50,627 bases of DNA, taken from Verrucomicrobiota bacterium (GTDB taxonomy: Bacteria; Verrucomicrobiota; Kiritimatiellia; UBA8416; JABMPJ01). Both the position numbers and the translations under genes were made by a program. Under the pieces are notes generated by a model. The model did not search any database. It saw only the letters and a program-made list of their open reading frames with translations, and was not told the DNA's origin. Below are positions 33,092 through 43,437 of this stretch, in pieces (within the stretch, counting starts at the first letter, position 1; each line of letters begins with the position of its first letter). Location of the stretch: NCBI GenBank assembly GCA_018648805.1, contig JABGQM010000033.1:1-50627 (forward strand). Reading direction: 5' to 3'.

Positions 33092-35809
33092 ATGATGAAG
33101 ACGAACCGGAAACAGTGGAGCAGAGCGACACGGGGCATCCTCGCCGCGGCCGCGTTGTGCCTGCTTGTGCCCATCGCCCACGGCGAGCTGCTGGTGCACT
33201 ACGGTTTCGATGGTGAAGTGCTCACACCTACATCGGAGCACGCACAGATCACCGCATCCTCGTTGGGTGCACTGACAGGAGCATATGAGTATCCCGCGGG
33301 CGCGGATGGCACCTCAGACTCGTATTCGAGGACGCGGTGGTTCGATACGGGCAACTACTACAGCTTCAATATCGCAGTAGAGCCTGGCTTCATCGCTGCA
33401 GTGACCAATCTCTCGTTCTATGGCCGGCGTGTGACAACTGGCCCGACCAACTGGACGGTTCGCTACAGTGTGGACGATTCGACCTACTATGACATGGGCG
33501 CAGGGCAGAATCCGAAGAACTTTACCGTGGATCCTATGGACGTGACAGGAGTCGATCTGTCGGACCGGACGGGCACTAACTACATACGTATGTATGCGAC
33601 CAATGCCGTAACAGACAACGGTGGCATCTGGGGTATTGACGAAGTGAAGTTGTGGGGCACGGTCACTCCCTGCATCGGTGCCGACTATATCAAGTACCAG
33701 GGCTATGACGATGCGCCTCATGATGATTGGGGGTCGACAACAAATTGGAACGGCGGCACGATCCTGCGGTCACAGGCCAAGTCGCCCACGGATTCGGGGA
33801 GTTGGGCGATCGAACTGAAGGGATCGGCGACAAAACAGAACCCCAATATCGTCTTCGACAACGTCAGTCTCGTCGGTATCAGCAATGCTTCCATCTCGGT
33901 GGCATTCGCGGCGACCGATGTTGACACGGACAGCGATCTCTACCTGGATATTTCCTACGACGGTGGGTCCACATGGTCGAGCAATCAGCTTGTCGATGGT
34001 TTCGGTGGCTACGATCTCGACTTCGGTTCTGTCGGTACGGTGACACGGGTGCCCGGCGGGGCCAATCCTTTTGTAACCAATCTTTCCGCCTCCGCCACGC
34101 AGGTTATGGCGCGCATTGTGTTCTACGACCAAGCTGATAATCCGACCAACGACTATTATTACATCGACAGCGTAGCCGTGCGCGGCATCCCGACGCCTTC
34201 CTCGTCGGCTTCGCCTGAGGTGAGTAACTACGGCGGCATCACGGACATCACGACCGATTCGGCTACGGTGCGAGGGCACGTGATCGCAGGCTATCCGTAC
34301 CCGGCCGTTACAATGTATTACGGTCCGGTTGACGGAGGCGGTGGCCTGGGGTCGTGGAGTCGGTCGGTCGACCTGGGCACAAAGGGCTGGGGCGTGTTCA
34401 CCAACACACTGACGGGTTTGTCGGCCGGTACGAAGTACTACTACCGCTGCCATGTGGAGAACTCGTTAGGAGCCAAGTGGGCCGACAGCAGCACCAATTT
34501 CGTTACTACGGCGGGAACCCTGGGTGCCGGGAGCGGGATCTATATCGATGAGCTGGGGGTGGCCGATGTGAAACCGCTCTCGATCGATGCGGACGGGAAC
34601 GGGCTTTCGGATCGGTGGGAGGATACCTATCTCGCGGGCAAGACGGGGGAGGATGCGACATCGGGCGGAGACGCGGACGGCGACGGGCGGTCTAACCTGA
34701 ACGAGTTCTATGCCGGAACGGACCCGGACAATTCGAACTCCTACATGCGGATTGTGGGGGCTGATCTGCCTGCGGCGGCCAGTTCCGATCTTGCCATCCA
34801 GTGGATCGGTGGCGGCTTCTATGGACCGACGCAGTTTGTGAACGTCGGAGATGCCCAGCTGCGTACGTTCTCGATCCGTGCCAGTGATCAGGCGGGTGAA
34901 AACAAGTCTGCATACGGCACGGCCTCCGGCCTGTTGCTGGCGACCAACACGTGGATCGATACCAACGCGGTCAATGAAACGGCCCAACGGTTCTACGAGA
35001 TTTCGGTCAGTATGGCCGGCAGTAACCTGACCAACACGCAGGAGTGGGGCATGTTTGTGCAGCCGCGGGCGATCTCGAATCGCTACCTCGTGTCGGTGCC
35101 GGTTGACCTGGGGACGAACAATACGCTCAACGGCGAACTGGGGCAGCAGCTGGCGCGCGGGCTGTCGTATGGATCGACGATTACGGGCGATAAGCTGTCG
35201 TTGCGGGAGGATGACGGGAATGAGCCCGAGTATGTCCTGATCAGTGATGGCGCGGGCGGTGTCAAGTGGTGGCATGTCGCTACGGCGTCCGAGCCGACCA
35301 ACACGATCACCCCCGGAATGGGGATGTGGCTTGTCCGCGAGGGCGAAGCCAATGAGATGCGGACAAATTCGGTTATGGTGGGTAGGACCTATGTCAGCAA
35401 TGTCGATCCGTTGACCTTCAACACCAATGCCCCGGATGAGGGCTGGAAATGGCGTATCTTCGGCTGGCCGTATGCGAAGGCCATCGCGAGCACGGGACAG
35501 TCCGATCCGTTCGGGTTCTATACGAACGGGGCCTACGGGAGCATAAAGGGCGGCCACACGGCTGACCATGAAGACAAGGGCGACCAGATCTGGGTGTGGG
35601 ACGGGGAACGGCAGCGCTACCGTTACTACTACCTGCTCAGTGGCGTGGACGGGCGGAGTGATCTCGACGGGGTCTGGTGGGATTTGCCCCGCCGGACCAA
35701 CGCCGTCTTATCGCTCGAGGCGGGCCAAGCGTATCTCTACCGGCATCACGTGGCGACGAATGGCGCAACCACGGGTACGAATTTCATCTGGCAACCCCAT
35801 ATTCCTTAA
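33092..35809 (+). CDS. Large secreted protein with a calcium-binding TSP3-like repeat
   Basis: The 905-residue product has a signal peptide (about 1-32, AALCLLVPIAHG). Tandem ATG codons occur at 33092 and 33095. Domains in order: an N-terminal jelly roll (about 35-190), a module resembling one in the giant protein (about 195-370), a fibronectin-like domain (about 375-470), a TSP3/dockerin-like acidic repeat DADGNGLSDRWE...DADGDGRSNLNEF (about 496-545), and a C-terminal region rich in W and Y (about 550-905) of unknown function. No anchor is visible at the C-terminus (FIWQPHIP). A role in surface attachment or polymer binding is a guess from the modules. Confidence 0.82.
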   Translation: MMKTNRKQWSRATRGILAAAALCLLVPIAHGELLVHYGFDGEVLTPTSEHAQITASSLGALTGAYEYPAGADGTSDSYSRTRWFDTGNYYSFNIAVEPGFIAAVTNLSFYGRRVTTGPTNWTVRYSVDDSTYYDMGAGQNPKNFTVDPMDVTGVDLSDRTGTNYIRMYATNAVTDNGGIWGIDEVKLWGTVTPCIGADYIKYQGYDDAPHDDWGSTTNWNGGTILRSQAKSPTDSGSWAIELKGSATKQNPNIVFDNVSLVGISNASISVAFAATDVDTDSDLYLDISYDGGSTWSSNQLVDGFGGYDLDFGSVGTVTRVPGGANPFVTNLSASATQVMARIVFYDQADNPTNDYYYIDSVAVRGIPTPSSSASPEVSNYGGITDITTDSATVRGHVIAGYPYPAVTMYYGPVDGGGGLGSWSRSVDLGTKGWGVFTNTLTGLSAGTKYYYRCHVENSLGAKWADSSTNFVTTAGTLGAGSGIYIDELGVADVKPLSIDADGNGLSDRWEDTYLAGKTGEDATSGGDADGDGRSNLNEFYAGTDPDNSNSYMRIVGADLPAAASSDLAIQWIGGGFYGPTQFVNVGDAQLRTFSIRASDQAGENKSAYGTASGLLLATNTWIDTNAVNETAQRFYEISVSMAGSNLTNTQEWGMFVQPRAISNRYLVSVPVDLGTNNTLNGELGQQLARGLSYGSTITGDKLSLREDDGNEPEYVLISDGAGGVKWWHVATASEPTNTITPGMGMWLVREGEANEMRTNSVMVGRTYVSNVDPLTFNTNAPDEGWKWRIFGWPYAKAIASTGQSDPFGFYTNGAYGSIKGGHTADHEDKGDQIWVWDGERQRYRYYYLLSGVDGRSDLDGVWWDLPRRTNAVLSLEAGQAYLYRHHVATNGATTGTNFIWQPHIP

Positions 35810-35847
35810 GGAGCGTGTTCAGTGTTCAGTGTCCGGCATTCAGTAGA

Positions 35848-35918
35848 GCCTCGCTCGCAGAGAGAGCGGACTACAACGAATCCGCGTCCCTGTAGCCCGC
35901 TCTCGCCGAGAGCGAGGC
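35848..35918. repeat. Interspersed inverted repeat (24 of 28 paired)
   Basis: 35848-35875 and 35891-35918 are inverted copies of GCCTCGCTC...GGRCTACA matching at 24 of 28 positions around a 15-base loop. It lies between two secreted-protein genes and has no T-run. A frame opening at 35822 reads through it but gives no plausible protein N-terminus. Confidence 0.75.
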
Positions 35919-35962
35919 CCGGGTGGTGTAGTCAGAAAGTGTTTAGCGCGTACGTAATCACG

Positions 35963-36883
35963 ATGGCTTTCGCCATCGCGGTGTGCCGTGCCGAGGTGCT
36001 GGATCAGACAGCCACATGGGACGATGGCACGCTTGGTGGATGGAGTCAGAGCGGCGATCCGACGACGCTGACCAATCCGGTTGACTACCTCGCCATGGGC
36101 TTTGACAGGCAGTTGGGGCCGCAGGGCGAGGCCTGCATCGCATGGACACCGGTCGATCACAGCATGCTGATCACAAACCTGAGCTTCTCGCTCGCCGCGG
36201 TAAACATCGAGCCGAGCCGTTTGCGACTCTATCTGCACTCGCGGCACAGCGATCAAACATGGATCCGCCCCCTTGATAAACCACCGGTGGGCGGGTGGTC
36301 GTCCTACAGCATCGCCGCTGACTTTGCGGCCGGTTGGTCCATCGGGCCGCTCTCCACGCCTGCGAAGTTCCAGAACGACGTGCTCGACGTGGATTGGGTG
36401 GGCGTTTACTTCGCGCGGCATGGGGCGACGATCCCGCAGAGCTTCGGCGTGGACAACTTCCGGCTGCAGGGGTACATCCTGACCGATATCGTGGACCCGC
36501 CCGACGATGCGAACACCAACGGAATTCCGGATGCGTGGGAAAGCCGTCACGACCTTCTTGGCGTCGATCCGCATGGCGATGCGGATGAGGACGGCATGAG
36601 CAACTACGCGGAGTGGCGTGCGGGAACGGATCCCACGAACGAGCTGTCGCGTTTCTTCATCAACGCCCAGTCACGTCATCAGCATCCGGTGGATCGAGGC
36701 GTGGCGGTGCAATGGGATTCTATCCGATACCGCCAGTACGCGGTCTGGAAGAGCACCAACCTGCTGCAGGGCTTCACGCGTGAGGCCGGGAACATCTTCT
36801 GTACCCCGCCACAGAACGAGTACGTCGATGGCGCAGCGACCAACGGCGGCCCTTTCTTCTATCGCGTCACGGTCGAAGAGTAG
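35963..36883 (+). CDS. Secreted protein with TSP3-like calcium-binding repeat
   Basis: The mature part begins about AEVLDQTATWDDGTLGGW and forms a jelly-roll-like domain. A TSP3-like acidic segment follows (DDANTNGIPDAWE, DADEDGMSNYAEWRAGTD), then a short C-terminal domain ending FFYRVTVEE. ATG 35963 gives a short signal peptide. GTG 35939 gives a more typical one (MFSAYVITMAFAIAVCRA), so the start is uncertain. It shares the TSP3 layout with the 33092 gene. It converges on the sortase gene with a 3-base gap. Confidence 0.72.
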   Translation: MAFAIAVCRAEVLDQTATWDDGTLGGWSQSGDPTTLTNPVDYLAMGFDRQLGPQGEACIAWTPVDHSMLITNLSFSLAAVNIEPSRLRLYLHSRHSDQTWIRPLDKPPVGGWSSYSIAADFAAGWSIGPLSTPAKFQNDVLDVDWVGVYFARHGATIPQSFGVDNFRLQGYILTDIVDPPDDANTNGIPDAWESRHDLLGVDPHGDADEDGMSNYAEWRAGTDPTNELSRFFINAQSRHQHPVDRGVAVQWDSIRYRQYAVWKSTNLLQGFTREAGNIFCTPPQNEYVDGAATNGGPFFYRVTVEE

Positions 36884-36886
36884 TCC

Positions 36887-37432
36887 TCAGACCGGACGGA
36901 TCCATACCAGCATGCGGTTGGGCGCTGCCCCGATGTAGTGAAACGGGTGGCAGGTCATGAGGACCATGCTTTCGGGATCACGATGCTCGTGCAGGCGTCG
37001 ATTGGCCCGGTCGACCGGCAGGATTTCGATCTCGGTGACGCGGTAACGCTGCTCACGCCCATCCAGTTGCTGTACCTCGAGGGAATCATTCACGGCAATC
37101 TTGCGCAGTTTTCGGAAGTGTGTGTCGCGGTGGCCCAGGATCACCGGCGGTGCCCCGCGTACGAGGCAGGCGTGGCGGGCAAGGTTCGCGGTGGTGTCAT
37201 CCGACAGTACGAGGTCATCGATGCCGCAACTGGGAATGCGCAGCCAGAGAGCCGGGCGGCCGGGTCGGTCACTCGCCACACCCTCGTGGCAGTGACGCTG
37301 CCACTCGGTGCGGGCGCGTAGGCGGCTGGCCTGTCGCAGCCCCCAGTGGTAGGCCGGCCGGGCGGCTACAGCGCCGCCGCCCAGCAGGAGGCCGCCCTGC
37401 AATAGGAGCAGCAAGAGCGGGATGTATCTCAT
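36887..37432 (-). CDS. Dedicated sortase (class D / class GN type)
   Basis: The 181-residue membrane-anchored cysteine transpeptidase has an N-terminal membrane segment (about 1-25) and the catalytic triad His101 (ILGHRDTHF), Cys161 (LMTCHPF) and Arg173 (PNRMLV). Start ATG 37432 overlaps the stop of the VIT/vWA gene by 4 bases (ATGA). Pairing of a single sortase with a VIT/vWA substrate in a diderm is the layout known from marine proteobacteria. The product is therefore probably dedicated to its one upstream substrate. Confidence 0.9.
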   Translation of the reverse strand: MRYIPLLLLLLQGGLLLGGGAVAARPAYHWGLRQASRLRARTEWQRHCHEGVASDRPGRPALWLRIPSCGIDDLVLSDDTTANLARHACLVRGAPPVILGHRDTHFRKLRKIAVNDSLEVQQLDGREQRYRVTEIEILPVDRANRRLHEHRDPESMVLMTCHPFHYIGAAPNRMLVWIRPV

Positions 37433-39468
37433 GTTGCACTCCGCCGACGGCGCGTGCGGACCAGGAATCCCGAGACAAGCAGGCCCAGCCCGGTCAGAAG
37501 CAGGAGCGTGTCGTGGGTGGCTGTGGCGTGGAATTGTGAGGGGTCCCATCCGCGCGGTAGCGGGACCTTGACCTTAACCGTCTCGAGTGTTCCATTCGGC
37601 TGGGCGGTGACGCGTTCCTCAACGGCGACGCGCGATGTGAATTTGGAGACGAGCTGGTGGGTCAGGGCGGTTTCAATGACCTGCTCGCGAATGGCCTGCT
37701 GCTGCGCGGGGGTCTCGGCGCGAATGTAGTCCAGCATCTGGTTGTTGATCTGTGCACGACCGTAAAGCTTGCCCACGGCGATATGCGACTGGTCGGTCGG
37801 GGCGATCTCGTAGGGATAGGCTACGGGCGCACCCGCCACGCTGCCTTCGATGGTCACCGAGCCACTGAACCCGGCCGGGCACTGCGCGACAACCTGCAGC
37901 GGGCGTTGGTAAAATACGTCGGGGCACGGGGAGGGGTAGTGCGACAGGGCGTCGATCCGAGTGCCGTCGCTATCACGCCAGACAAGCTGCACATCAGTCA
38001 GAACGGGCGCCTCAAGCGTACGGAAGAAGTCGGTCATGACGGTTCCAATATCTTCGTGCGATCGAATGAATCGGGCTTGACCGCGGCCCTGTTCGGCCAT
38101 GGTGCGGACGAGATACTCGTTGGGCGCACTGCCGATGGCGAAGGTGAAGAGACGCGCCCGTCCGAGCTGGTTCTCAAGTAGCCGCGTTAAGGCGTTCTCA
38201 CTGCCGACATCCCCGTCGGTCAGGAAAACGACGAGCTTGAGATGCCCCTCGGCGGGCTCCAGGGAGAGGACGTGTTGAAGGGCTTTCTGCATCTCGGTGC
38301 CGCCATTGGCCGAGAGTGATTCGACATAGCCGCGCGCTGCCGCCATGCGATCGGGCGTAGCCGGGCGAAGATCGGGCGTGAAGCATGAGTAGTTGCTCGC
38401 GAAACGTACGACCGTGAACCGATCCTCGGCGCGTAGCATACTGAGGCACTGCAGGAGGCCGGTACGGGCCTGCCCGATCGATTCACCTGACATGGAGCCG
38501 CTCGTATCGATCAGGAAAATCACATCGCGTGGTGGGGGCGGGGTGTCGGTTCGTTCGGTGGTAGGGGGAAAGACGGTCAGTAGACCGTATGCGTTTGTCG
38601 CGCCGCTCGATTGCACAAACGACACCTGTGGCGTCTCGCTCTCGGCTAGCGTGATCGCCATATTGAAATCTGCGTTGGCGGTGACGGCCTTATGGATCAG
38701 GGCTACGACGTATGGGTCCTTGGTGTTAGCTGGTATCTCGACGTCGATGGCATGCGTGTTGGACGTGATATCGGCGATGGGGAGGCCGCTGACCGTGGCG
38801 GTCAGGGTTAACTGATGCGGCGGTGTGACGTCAGGAGGGAGCAGGGGTGGGTTCAGCCGGTGGGCATCGTCAACCGTCGGGATCATGGTGTGTGTGCCGT
38901 CGTTGTTGGCGACGGGAATAGCCGGGATATAGCGCTGTCCGACCACCATGGGGAAGGTGACCGAGTAGACCCCCTTGCGGTAGGGCGCCGTTTCCATGTA
39001 GCGGAAGCGGATGCTGACCCGTTCGCCGGGACCAAAGTTGGCTACGGAGGTGGTGAAGATATTGGGGCGCTCTTCCTCTAGTAACGCGGTCTTCTTTCCG
39101 GCGGCCTTGGCGGCCTGGTAGGTCTTCTTCGCCTGCTGACGCTCCTGCACAATGCTGCGGATGACGCGGTCGTTGGTACGCAGTTCCATGTCGGTTACGG
39201 AGGCACGTGCGGGCAAGGGAAAGATATAGATCGCTTCGAGCGTGTTGGTGGTCTGGTTGAAAAAGGTCTGCGTCACGCAGGCGTGCACCACGCCGGCTGT
39301 GACCTCCAGCTCCACATCGGTCTGCTCCAATGCGAAGACCAGCCGTTGCCCGGTTGTGGGGCAGGGCGCGAAGAGCGTGCCGGCCATGTCGCCGCACATC
39401 TCATTGGTGACGCCTTGCGTGTTTAGTGTGGCCGCTACGGCTACCAGGATACTTAAGATAACCCTCAT
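37429..39468 (-). CDS. VIT and von Willebrand A domain protein, probable sortase substrate
   Basis: The 679-residue product has a signal peptide (about 1-20), an N-terminal VIT domain (about 35-165), a vWA domain (about 310-480) with MIDAS motif DTSGSMSG, and a C-terminal tail. The tail carries FHATATHD, a hydrophobic helix (about 17 residues, LLLLTGLGLLVSGFLV) and RTRRRR, which is the layout of a sorting signal. There is no LPXTG; the cleavage site is probably in the FHATAT region. AGGAGG (39475-39480) precedes the ATG. An 11-base periodic CreB-like box lies about 60-100 bases upstream. Confidence 0.9.
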   Translation of the reverse strand: MRVILSILVAVAATLNTQGVTNEMCGDMAGTLFAPCPTTGQRLVFALEQTDVELEVTAGVVHACVTQTFFNQTTNTLEAIYIFPLPARASVTDMELRTNDRVIRSIVQERQQAKKTYQAAKAAGKKTALLEEERPNIFTTSVANFGPGERVSIRFRYMETAPYRKGVYSVTFPMVVGQRYIPAIPVANNDGTHTMIPTVDDAHRLNPPLLPPDVTPPHQLTLTATVSGLPIADITSNTHAIDVEIPANTKDPYVVALIHKAVTANADFNMAITLAESETPQVSFVQSSGATNAYGLLTVFPPTTERTDTPPPPRDVIFLIDTSGSMSGESIGQARTGLLQCLSMLRAEDRFTVVRFASNYSCFTPDLRPATPDRMAAARGYVESLSANGGTEMQKALQHVLSLEPAEGHLKLVVFLTDGDVGSENALTRLLENQLGRARLFTFAIGSAPNEYLVRTMAEQGRGQARFIRSHEDIGTVMTDFFRTLEAPVLTDVQLVWRDSDGTRIDALSHYPSPCPDVFYQRPLQVVAQCPAGFSGSVTIEGSVAGAPVAYPYEIAPTDQSHIAVGKLYGRAQINNQMLDYIRAETPAQQQAIREQVIETALTHQLVSKFTSRVAVEERVTAQPNGTLETVKVKVPLPRGWDPSQFHATATHDTLLLLTGLGLLVSGFLVRTRRRRSAT

Positions 39469-39529
39469 CAGATCCCTCCTTGGTTTGCGGTTTCCCTATG
39501 AAACCATGGGGCCAGCGTAGGGTGTGTGT

Positions 39530-39567
39530 GTGAAGGGGGTTTGAAGCGTGTGTGAAATGTCAGTGAA
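39530..39567 (-). promoter_or_regulatory. CreB box (cre-tag) array before the vWA/sortase operon
   Basis: On the minus strand TTCAC-TGACAT-TTCAC (39567-39552) is an exact match to the cre-tag TTCACN6TTCAC. Two more half sites continue at the same 11-base period: TTCAA (39545-39541, one mismatch) and TTCAC (39534-39530). The site faces the vWA gene, and creB and creC lie directly upstream. Confidence 0.8.
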
Positions 39568-39577
39568 AAAAGGCTCC

Positions 39578-39652
39578 GGTCAGGGCGGGGGCCTCTTGCC
39601 TGGAGAGCGTGGGGTACCACGCTCAAAGGTCTGCGAGGCCCCCGCCCTGACC
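39578..39652. repeat. Long perfect two-stem hairpin
   Basis: GGTCAGGGCGGGGGCCTC (39578-39595) is perfectly complementary to 39635-39652. Inside, GAGCGTGG-GGTA-CCACGCTC (39605-39624) forms a second perfect stem. It lies 38 bases after the creC stop and 10 bases before the CreB box as read on the minus strand. With no T-run it may act as an interspersed element, mRNA 3' end or transcription barrier. Confidence 0.8.
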
Positions 39653-39690
39653 TCCGCTGAGGCTAGGTAGGGTGGGGAACGTAGGGGAGA

Positions 39691-41120
39691 CTAGGATGGA
39701 GGCGCGAGGGTGAAGGTGGCGGTGACGCCTTCGGTGCTGTTGGTGATGCTGATCGTACCGCTGTGGAGATCGGCCACTTCCTTGACAAGGGTCAGGCCGA
39801 TGCCGGAGCTCTTGCGGCCGGTATCGGTGCGGGCCAGCGAGTAGAATCGCTCAAAGATACGGTCGGTGGCAAAATCGGGAATGCCGGGGCCGGAGTTGTG
39901 AATCGTGAGCCGCACGGCACTGTTGTCCAGCGCCAAGGTCACACGGATGTGTCCGTTGGGCGGTGTAAAGTCGATGGCGTTTTGAAGCAGATTGGCGATG
40001 GCTTGGCGTAGCAGGAATCGCTCGCCCTTGACGGGCGGCACATCGTCCAGTGTGCTGCTGATGTCGAGATGGCGCGCTTCGACCTGGGGTGCCATGCCGT
40101 CCACAACATCGTTGACCAGGGCCGGCATATCGATCGGCTCGGCATCCTGCAGCCCTTTGCGGCGCTCCAGTGCAGAGAGCAGGAGCAGGCGGTCGATCAG
40201 GGTCTGGATGCGCTCGGTTTCGCTGCGGATGTTGCGGATGAAGCGCAGGCGCTGTTCGACCGGCATCTCCTCTTCCATTAGCTCGGCCGCGCCGCGAATA
40301 ACCGAGAGAGGACTCTTCATCTCGTGGGTCAGGGTTTCAACGTAGCGTTCGACGTATTGCTTGCCTTCAAGGGCGTCGCGCATCTGTTCGAACGATTCGG
40401 CCAGTCGGCCCACCTCGCTGCGCCCGATCGGGGGTGGTGCGGGTCGCTTGCCGTCGCGAATGGCGTTGGCATAGGCGGTCAGTTTTTCGATGGGGGAGGT
40501 AATCCAGAGGGAGATACCCATGCCCAGCACAATCACGAGCACGCCCATGAGGATTCCGTAGCGGATGATGCGGCGTCGAGCGGTTTCGCGGAAGGGCTCG
40601 ACGCTGCCGGCCGGCTTGGCCACGGCGAGAACCCCGGCGATGCGTTCGCCCTGCATAATAGGGGCGGCAACATGCAGTATAGAACTCGTGGGGTCATCAA
40701 GGACCGCGCGCGTGGCGCGGGCTCCATAGCGTCCCTTGAGGGTCAGGTAGACGTCGTTCCATTGCGAGTAGTCGGCGCCCACGTCACGGCCGCCATCCGA
40801 ATCATAGACCACGATTCCGGCAGCATCTGTCACGTAAACGCGCACGTTGAGACGGGTCTTGTCGATTTCGTAGATACGCGCCACAACATTCCAGTGATCG
40901 GCCAGGGCCAGCATGGCGGCCAGATCGGCCGTGGGCAGGTCGCCGCTCTCTCCGAGCTGGCTGGCCACGAGGGCGGAGAGCATCGTGGCGGTTTCAACCA
41001 TCGATTCCTCCATTGTGGCGAGGTAGCGCGGGCGCAGGCCGCTCACGATCACGTTGACCAGTTGATAGAACCCGAGGCCGACGAGGATGAAGAAGACGAG
41101 AAACAGGCGTGTCCGAATCT

Positions 41121-41124
<4 letters not shown>
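39691..41124 (-). CDS. creC: CreC-like sensor histidine kinase
   Basis: The 477-residue kinase has membrane segments at about 8-28 and 190-212, a periplasmic sensor region between them, a HAMP domain, the phosphoacceptor in ETLTHEMKSPLSVIRGAAELMEE, and an ATP-binding domain with N-box IANLLQNAID and G-boxes. GLRPRYLATMEESMVETATMLSALVA and LEGKQYVERYVETLTHE follow the CreC pattern closely. Start ATG 41124 overlaps the creB stop by 4 bases. It would phosphorylate CreB; the stimulus here is unknown. Confidence 0.88.
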
Positions 41125-41804
<680 letters not shown>

Positions 41805-42824
41805 CTATGAATCCGTTGAGTAGCCGCTAGGGTTCTGTGACTGCCAGCGCCAGGCATCACGGCACATGGCTTCAATGTCGCGCTCGGCTTGCCAGCCCAG
41901 CTCTTGCCGGGCAAAGGTGGGATCGGCATAGCATTCGGCGATGTCGCCGGGGCGCCGATCGACGATCTCGTAAGGTATCGGTTTGCCGCTGGCTGCTTCG
42001 AAGGCCTTGACGACGTCGAGGACGCTGTAGCCACGGCCGGTGCCGAGGTTGCAGGTCACGATGCCGGGATCGGTGGCCAGTTTCTCAAGCGCGCGTAGGT
42101 GGCCGACGGCGAGGTCGACGACGTGGATATAGTCGCGCACGCCGGTGCCATCGGGGGTGGGATAGTCGTTGCCGTAGACCCTCAGTGTCTCGCGGCGTCC
42201 GACGGCAACTTGCGCGATATAGGGCAGCAGATTGTTGGGGATGCCGGAGGGATCTTCGCCGATGCACCCGCTGGCGTGGGCGCCAATCGGGTTGAAGTAC
42301 CGTAGCAGGGCGACGTGGAAATCGGGGTCGGCGGTATGCAGATCGGACAAAATGTACTCCATCATCAGCTTGGTGCGGCCATAGGGGTTTGTGGCCTGCA
42401 GCGGGAAGTCCTCGGTGATGGGGACGGTATGCGGATCACCGTAGACGGTGGCCGATGAACTGAAGACGATGCGCTTCACGCCCTGTTCGCGCATGACCTC
42501 GCAAAGCGTGAGGGTGCCGGTGATGTTGTTGTGGTAGTAGCGCAGGGGCTGGGCGACCGACTCACCAACGGCCTTGAGGGCGGCAAAATGGATCACGGCG
42601 TCGAAACCGGCACCGGTAACGACCTCGGTGAGGGCGGCCTTGTCGAGAATGTTCAGTTCTCTGAAGTCGACCGTGCGACCGGTCAGGGCTTCGACCCGGC
42701 GCAGGGATTCACGGCTGGCATTGCAGAGGTTGTCGACCACGCATACCTCGTGGCCTGCGTTGAGCAGTTCAAGCGCGGTGTGACTCCCTATATAGCCGGC
42801 TCCGCCGGTCACCAAAACCTTCAT
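41805..42824 (-). CDS. galE: UDP-glucose 4-epimerase
   Basis: GalE interconverts UDP-glucose and UDP-galactose for surface polysaccharides. The best start is ATG 42824 ([18 protein letters not shown]); the six residues before it lack a suitable signal. NAD loop GGAGYIGSH (7-15) and catalytic YGRTK with the preceding Ser are present. Length 339 is normal. It heads an operon with creB and creC, so glycan supply and the two-component system share transcription. Confidence 0.94.
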   Translation of the reverse strand: MKVLVTGGAGYIGSHTALELLNAGHEVCVVDNLCNASRESLRRVEALTGRTVDFRELNILDKAALTEVVTGAGFDAVIHFAALKAVGESVAQPLRYYHNNITGTLTLCEVMREQGVKRIVFSSSATVYGDPHTVPITEDFPLQATNPYGRTKLMMEYILSDLHTADPDFHVALLRYFNPIGAHASGCIGEDPSGIPNNLLPYIAQVAVGRRETLRVYGNDYPTPDGTGVRDYIHVVDLAVGHLRALEKLATDPGIVTCNLGTGRGYSVLDVVKAFEAASGKPIPYEIVDRRPGDIAECYADPTFARQELGWQAERDIEAMCRDAWRWQSQNPSGYSTDS

Positions 42825-42852
42825 TGCGATTTCCCTCAGCATGGTTTACAAT
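42824..42852 (+). promoter_or_regulatory. Sigma-70-type promoter of the lipoprotein gene
   Basis: TTGCGA (42824-42829), a 17-base spacer and TACAAT (42847-42852) read towards the gene at 42915. The -35 box touches the galE start codon, so the two divergent genes share this short region. Confidence 0.5.
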
Positions 42853-42914
42853 GTCGGCTCGATAGTCCCACATCACTGTGGGTGGGTCAAATGAGAAGCC
42901 ATGGAAAGGACTAG

Positions 42915-43433
42915 ATGATGAAAATATGGATGCGTTTGCTTGAGGCGGTAGCGGTTATGGGAGTGCTTGTCGCGATCGGGGGTGTCTGCGGATGTGACAG
43001 CTCGAGTGGCGGTGGGGGTGGTTCCAGCACCCCCGGGGCGCATTTCCTTGCAGGGGTGTGGTCGGGCACGTGGGAAGATACACGCTTCAGCGTATCGGGA
43101 CCGGTGAACATCACCATCACGCAGGATGGCGATACGTTCACGGTCACGGGGACGCTGGGACTGGATCCGTTTGGGCTGGTGACACAGGCCCTAACCGGCA
43201 GTGCGACGATCGCAGGCGACACGGTCACATTCAGGGCGGATTCAGAGAGCATTGGTGGTATTACCGGTACGGTCACTGGGGTGCGCATGAGTGGTGCTGG
43301 CGAGTCGACTGGTACGCTCGGCTTCGGGCCGGTGACCTACGAGGGGTCGGCCAGCGGATCACGGATCAGTGTCGACTTTGCGTTCACGCGCGCCGGTGCC
43401 GGCGTGGGCGTGGTGACGCTGGACAAGCAGTAA
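42915..43433 (+). CDS. Small lipoprotein of unknown function
   Basis: The 172-residue product has a signal peptide with a lipobox-like end and Cys27 (VCGC), then a Ser/Gly-rich linker (SSSGGGGGSS). One beta-rich domain (about 45-170) follows with many G, T and D residues and no recognisable family; it resembles small calycin-like lipoprotein domains. ATG ATG in tandem starts the gene after GGAAAGGACTAG. It faces the COG3014-like gene with a gap of 4 bases. Confidence 0.7.
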   Translation: MMKIWMRLLEAVAVMGVLVAIGGVCGCDSSSGGGGGSSTPGAHFLAGVWSGTWEDTRFSVSGPVNITITQDGDTFTVTGTLGLDPFGLVTQALTGSATIAGDTVTFRADSESIGGITGTVTGVRMSGAGESTGTLGFGPVTYEGSASGSRISVDFAFTRAGAGVGVVTLDKQ

Positions 43434-43437
43434 GCGG

